Below are positions 5,104-7,488 of a DNA stretch of 7,488 bases, piece after piece. The notes beneath the pieces are model-generated. The model ran no database searches and was not told the origin of the DNA. It saw nothing but the letters and a program-made list of their open reading frames with translations. The position numbers were made by a program, and so were the translations under genes. Position 1 is the stretch's first letter, and every line of letters starts with the position of its first letter. Origin of the DNA: Promethearchaeota archaeon (GTDB lineage Archaea; Asgardarchaeota; Lokiarchaeia; Sigyniarchaeales; SOKP01); assembly GCA_019894815.1 (NCBI GenBank), contig JAGXNU010000100.1, forward strand, positions 1-7,488, written 5' to 3'.

Positions 5104-6456
5104 TTAAAAATTCTTTTGTAAGTAGGTCTTGAAATCGTGATAATTACCTATTTCTAATGAAGTCATTGTTTCTTTTTTTTGTTGTATAATTTCCAATGAG
5201 TCGGGTATTTTTGGATGTTTATGTGTTAATTTAATTATTTGTTCCGGGAATTTTGCTGGATCAGCAGTTTCAAAATTAATTGACTTAATAGCTTTTTCAG
5301 ATGGAAATTCTTTCTGATATCTCAATAAGGCTGCCCATCCAACAGCTCCATGTGGATCAATCAAAAGATCAAAATTATTATTGAAATCAATAATAGTCTC
5401 TTTAGTAATTTCGTCAGTGATTGAATAGGATATAATTTCATTTCTAATCTTATCGATGCTTGGATTTATCCTTAAATTTCCTTCTTCATCAATATGCCCA
5501 TTATATAGATCGATTAAGCGAGCTAGGTTTGAAGGATGACCAACATTCATTGCATTTGAAATACATACCCTAGAAGGTTTGACTTTTTTATAATATCCTT
5601 TGGCTAAATATTTTGGAAATTCATCATTTTCATTTACCGCGGAAATAAATCTCTTTACTGGTAATCCCATCCTCTTTGCAATTAGCCCTCCTGTGAGGTT
5701 TCCGAAATTTCCAGAGGGTACTGAAAAAATCACCTTCTCATTTTTATGCTCGATGATATCAGAATAGCTTTTGAAATAATATATAGCTTGCGGTAATAAT
5801 CGTCCAATATTAATTGAATTGGCAGAAGTAAGATTTAGTTGAGATAAATCGGAATCAGCAAATGCACTTTTTGCAAATCGTTGACAATCATCAAATTTTC
5901 CATTGATGGCAATTGCAGTAATATTATCTCCTAATGTTGTCATTTGCTTGCGCTGTAAAGTACTAATCTCATTTTTTGGGTAAAGGACTACTACTTCAAC
6001 ATTATTTTTATCATGAAATGCTTGAGCTACAGCACCACCAGTGTCTCCTGAAGTTGCTGTTAAAATTATAATTTTTATATCCTCTTCGATAAGAAAATGT
6101 TCCATGAAGCTTGCCAACATTCTTGCTCCCACGTCTTTAAAACTACAAGTTGGACCCTTATCTAAATAGCAAATGTAATTATTATCCGTTATGAGGTTTG
6201 TAGGAATTGGAAAGTCAAGTGCTTTATTAATGATGTTTTTTAAGATTTGTTCTTGAAAATCTTCTTCTAAAAACTGGTAGAGGATTTTAAATGCGATTTC
6301 TTTAAGATTTAATGATTTAAATTCGAAAATTTCATCTTGAGAAAGAAGAGGGATTTTATCGAACATGTAAAGTCCCTTATCTGGAGCTTGCCCTTTCAAA
6401 ACCGCTTCTCTAAAGCTCACGTTAGGAGAGTGTTTATTTGTAGAATATATCATCAT
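5104..6456 (-). CDS. thrC: Threonine synthase
   Basis: A PLP-dependent enzyme converting O-phospho-L-homoserine and water to L-threonine and phosphate, the last step of threonine synthesis in the cytoplasm. At 450 aa it has the length and N-terminal domain of the E. coli/yeast-type family (YSTNKHSPNVSFREAVLKG, with DKGLYMFDKIP, like the usual GLAPDGGLYVP region). The PLP-binding lysine is K107 in GPTCSFKDVGARM; TSGDTGGA (135-142), LTSANSINIGRLLPQ (209-222), SVPSGNFGN (245-253) for the cofactor phosphate, and NAMNVGHPSN (301-310) follow. Near the C terminus the usual TAHPAKF reads TADPAKF (398-404), an unusual His-to-Asp change. The chain is complete and there is no frameshift. It starts 7 nt after the stop of the LOG-like gene and is probably co-transcribed with it, with no promoter or Shine-Dalgarno sequence in the gap. 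Two ATG codons stand in tandem; either could be used. Confidence 0.95.
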   Translation of the reverse strand: MMIYSTNKHSPNVSFREAVLKGQAPDKGLYMFDKIPLLSQDEIFEFKSLNLKEIAFKILYQFLEEDFQEQILKNIINKALDFPIPTNLITDNNYICYLDKGPTCSFKDVGARMLASFMEHFLIEEDIKIIILTATSGDTGGAVAQAFHDKNNVEVVVLYPKNEISTLQRKQMTTLGDNITAIAINGKFDDCQRFAKSAFADSDLSQLNLTSANSINIGRLLPQAIYYFKSYSDIIEHKNEKVIFSVPSGNFGNLTGGLIAKRMGLPVKRFISAVNENDEFPKYLAKGYYKKVKPSRVCISNAMNVGHPSNLARLIDLYNGHIDEEGNLRINPSIDKIRNEIISYSITDEITKETIIDFNNNFDLLIDPHGAVGWAALLRYQKEFPSEKAIKSINFETADPAKFPEQIIKLTHKHPKIPDSLEIIQQKKETMTSLEIGNYHDFKTYLQKNF

Positions 6457-6463
6457 TAGGTAA

Positions 6464-7012
6464 TTAAATGTTTTTTATGGGATTAAATTTATTTTGTGCA
6501 AATATTTCATTCAGTTTAATAATAACAGCTTGGGGACTATCAGCGCCGTGAATTTTATCCGTTCTCCTATCATCTAATTGTTGTCCCGCCATTTTTGATG
6601 ACCATCCTTCCACGCAAGTAAGACCGATTATCGGTTTTTCGTAGATCCAAGCAAAACAAATCTCTGATAATGTTCCTGCCTTGCCAGCTACTGCTACGCA
6701 CACATCCCCACTCAATACAACCACGACATTACGCGCTTGAGAAAATGGAACAGGGATAACAATGTCTACATATTCATTTGCTCTATTCTTGTCTTTAAAT
6801 GGGATGAGCCCAATTGTTAGTCCTCCTTCTTCTTTTGCTCCTTGACAAACGGCTTCCATTACACCTGAAAGCCCTCCACATGATACCGCATAACTATTTC
6901 GAGCAAGTAAACGTCCTAATTCGATGGCAACTTGTCTTGTTTTTTCATCAATTTCACTTGCGCCAATAATAGATACTGTTCCCTTAAATTTATCTTTGAA
7001 ATTAAAACTCAT
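6464..7012 (-). CDS. TIGR00725/LOG-like Rossmann-fold protein
   Basis: A 182-aa single-domain protein of the LOG/DprA-like superfamily (often labelled 'lysine decarboxylase-like'; no decarboxylase activity should be assumed). Visible features: first strand and turn VSIIGASEID (13-22), helix EKTRQVAIELGRLLARN, CGGLSGVMEAVCQGAKEEGG (45-64), IGLIP (67-71), the QARN motif (92-95), a hydrophobic strand pair, and AGKAGTLSEICFAW (109-122) ending with KPIIGL. LOG cytokinin-activating enzymes carry PGGxGTxxE at the last motif; here it reads AGKAGTLSE, fitting the TIGR00725 branch better than true LOG. Members probably bind a nucleotide or nucleotide-like ligand through these glycine-rich loops, but the substrate is unknown. 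It is first in an operon with thrC, 7 nt downstream, which hints at a linked metabolic role without proving one. Length and start agree with the family. Confidence 0.8.
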   Translation of the reverse strand: MSFNFKDKFKGTVSIIGASEIDEKTRQVAIELGRLLARNSYAVSCGGLSGVMEAVCQGAKEEGGLTIGLIPFKDKNRANEYVDIVIPVPFSQARNVVVVLSGDVCVAVAGKAGTLSEICFAWIYEKPIIGLTCVEGWSSKMAGQQLDDRRTDKIHGADSPQAVIIKLNEIFAQNKFNPIKNI

Positions 7013-7041
7013 TGTAGTTCAATATCTTATTTCTTTATTTC

Positions 7042-7049
7042 TTTATAAT
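7042..7049 (-). promoter_or_regulatory. TATA box of the LOG-like/thrC operon
   Basis: The minus strand reads ATTATAAA preceded by AGGA, a plausible BRE-TATA arrangement. It is centred about 33 nt upstream of the ATG at 7012, predicting a leader of only about 7 nt. A second A/T-rich candidate (AAATAAAG, around 7033-7040) would place the start right at the ATG. Confidence 0.45.
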
Positions 7050-7106
7050 TCCTAATATTCCTCGAATATTTTTATTTGTTTAGAATTTTTTTTAAAACGA
7101 ACTTAT

Positions 7107-7144
7107 TGATCGGTGAATGTTATAAAATGATCGTTCAATGATCG
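7107..7144. repeat. Three TGATCG direct repeats, candidate operator
   Basis: TGATCG occurs at 7107-7112, 7128-7133 and 7139-7144. The first two copies extend to 13 bp with two differences (TGATCGGTGAATG, TGATCGTTCAATG). Copy starts are 21 and 11 bp apart, i.e. about two turns and one turn of DNA, so a protein would meet all copies on one face of the helix. The cluster lies between the two divergent promoters and ends 10 bp before the TATA box of the zinc-ribbon gene, so it could regulate that gene, the LOG-like/thrC operon, or both. Confidence 0.45.
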
Positions 7145-7154
7145 AAAACATAAA

Positions 7155-7162
7155 TTTATATT
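7155..7162 (+). promoter_or_regulatory. TATA box of the small zinc-ribbon gene
   Basis: TTTATATT is centred 26-27 nt before the ATG at 7185, the classic archaeal spacing for a leaderless transcript. The purine-rich CGAAAACA a few bases upstream (7143-7150) could be the BRE element bound by TFB. Confidence 0.6.
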
Positions 7163-7184
7163 TACGGAATCATATCATTATATC

Positions 7185-7382
7185 ATGGAAACAAAACATA
7201 GATTTAAACCAAGTATTTTTTTAACCTCCCCTCAAACCGATTCTTCAATTTACTGCCCCGCTTGTGGATATGCCATGGAACAAATTCGTCATACACCTAA
7301 ATATATGAAACCAATTTATCTATGTCCTAGATGTAATACAACAATTCCGGAACAAGTTTATGGTCTGTCAGATATTAAGTAA
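7185..7382 (+). CDS. Small zinc-ribbon protein
   Basis: A 65-aa protein with two CPxC knuckles: C24-P-A-C27 followed by GYAM, and C47-P-R-C50, separated by 19 residues (CxxC-x19-CxxC). This is a zinc-ribbon layout, with the second knuckle after a short beta strand (KPIYLCPRC). The N-terminal 20 residues are basic, then Ser/Thr-rich. No enzyme motif, membrane segment or signal peptide is present. Its function is not recognised; similar small archaeal ribbons bind nucleic acid or act as subunits of larger complexes. Reality of the gene is supported by the paired cysteines and a well-placed TATA box. It reads away from the LOG-like gene and is probably monocistronic within this window. Confidence 0.75.
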   Translation: METKHRFKPSIFLTSPQTDSSIYCPACGYAMEQIRHTPKYMKPIYLCPRCNTTIPEQVYGLSDIK

Positions 7383-7488
7383 ATGCTGATAACGACAATT
7401 ATCATTTAATGTGGGATGCATAATGTTTATTATAGCTTACTTCTTATTGATTAGATTAACCCCTAAAAGTAATTGAAGAATATTTTGT
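7383..7488. other. Non-coding stretch at right edge
   Basis: About 106 bp follow the zinc-ribbon gene to the window edge. A small inverted repeat, TGATAA (7387-7392) and TTATCA (7399-7404), could form a 6-bp hairpin with a 6-nt loop shortly after the stop, but no T-tract follows it. On the minus strand a frame is open from the edge to a stop at 7437-7439; 16 codons are too few to call a gene end. Confidence 0.4.

Noticed and set aside
6464..7012. Lysine decarboxylase or LOG phosphoribohydrolase
   Set aside because: The decarboxylase label is historical, and the LOG signature PGGxGT is replaced by AGKAGT, so no enzyme activity is assigned.
7387..7404. Hairpin TGATAA/TTATCA as terminator of the zinc-ribbon gene
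   Set aside because: The stem is only six A/T-rich pairs and no T-tract follows, so it is mentioned but not called.
7437..7488. C-terminal end of a minus-strand gene entering from the right edge
   Set aside because: Sixteen sense codons in AT-rich DNA can stay open by chance, and the translation matches no motif.

Overview
The window looks like chromosomal DNA from an archaeon, most likely an Asgard (Promethearchaeota, e.g. Lokiarchaeia-type) lineage. The DNA is very AT-rich. Recognisable A/T-rich TATA boxes lie about 23-34 bp upstream of most start codons, with almost no Shine-Dalgarno sequences, which is an archaeal leaderless pattern. It also encodes a Rag/Gtr/Arf-type small GTPase with a C-terminal roadblock/longin-like domain, next to a separate zinc-ribbon/roadblock protein; such pairs are abundant in Asgard genomes. 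The lineage is inferred from gene content, not from a marker gene.

Layout, left to right. (1) 146-1924, minus: a 592-aa relative of the anaerobic ribonucleotide reductase NrdD. It has an intact N-terminal ATP-cone and the core barrel, but stops just where the zinc-binding and glycyl-radical domain should begin, and has no cysteine in its finger-loop region. (2) 1925-2092: a divergent regulatory region with two near-perfect or perfect palindromes. (3) 2093-2902, plus: a PD-(D/E)XK nuclease-fold protein whose stop codon overlaps that of the next, convergent gene. (4) 2899-3918 and 4060-5040, minus: the zinc-ribbon/roadblock protein and the Rag/Arf-like GTPase, each with its own TATA box. (5) 5104-6456 and 6464-7012, minus: threonine synthase (thrC) and, 7 nt upstream of it, a TIGR00725/LOG-like Rossmann protein, in a two-gene operon. 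(6) 7013-7184: a divergent promoter region with three TGATCG repeats at helical spacing. (7) 7185-7382, plus: a 65-aa zinc-ribbon protein. No RNA genes, CRISPR arrays, insertion sequences or att sites were recognised, and no gene-free stretch exceeds 300 bp.

How the genes relate: the GTPase and roadblock protein probably act in one module, comparable to Rag/Ragulator or MglA/MglB. The LOG-like protein and threonine synthase are probably co-transcribed. The NrdD-like protein is the oddest item: a large intact reading frame that keeps the nucleotide-sensing domain but appears to have lost the residues needed for radical catalysis, so it may be a pseudoenzyme, one half of a split enzyme, or a decaying paralogue.
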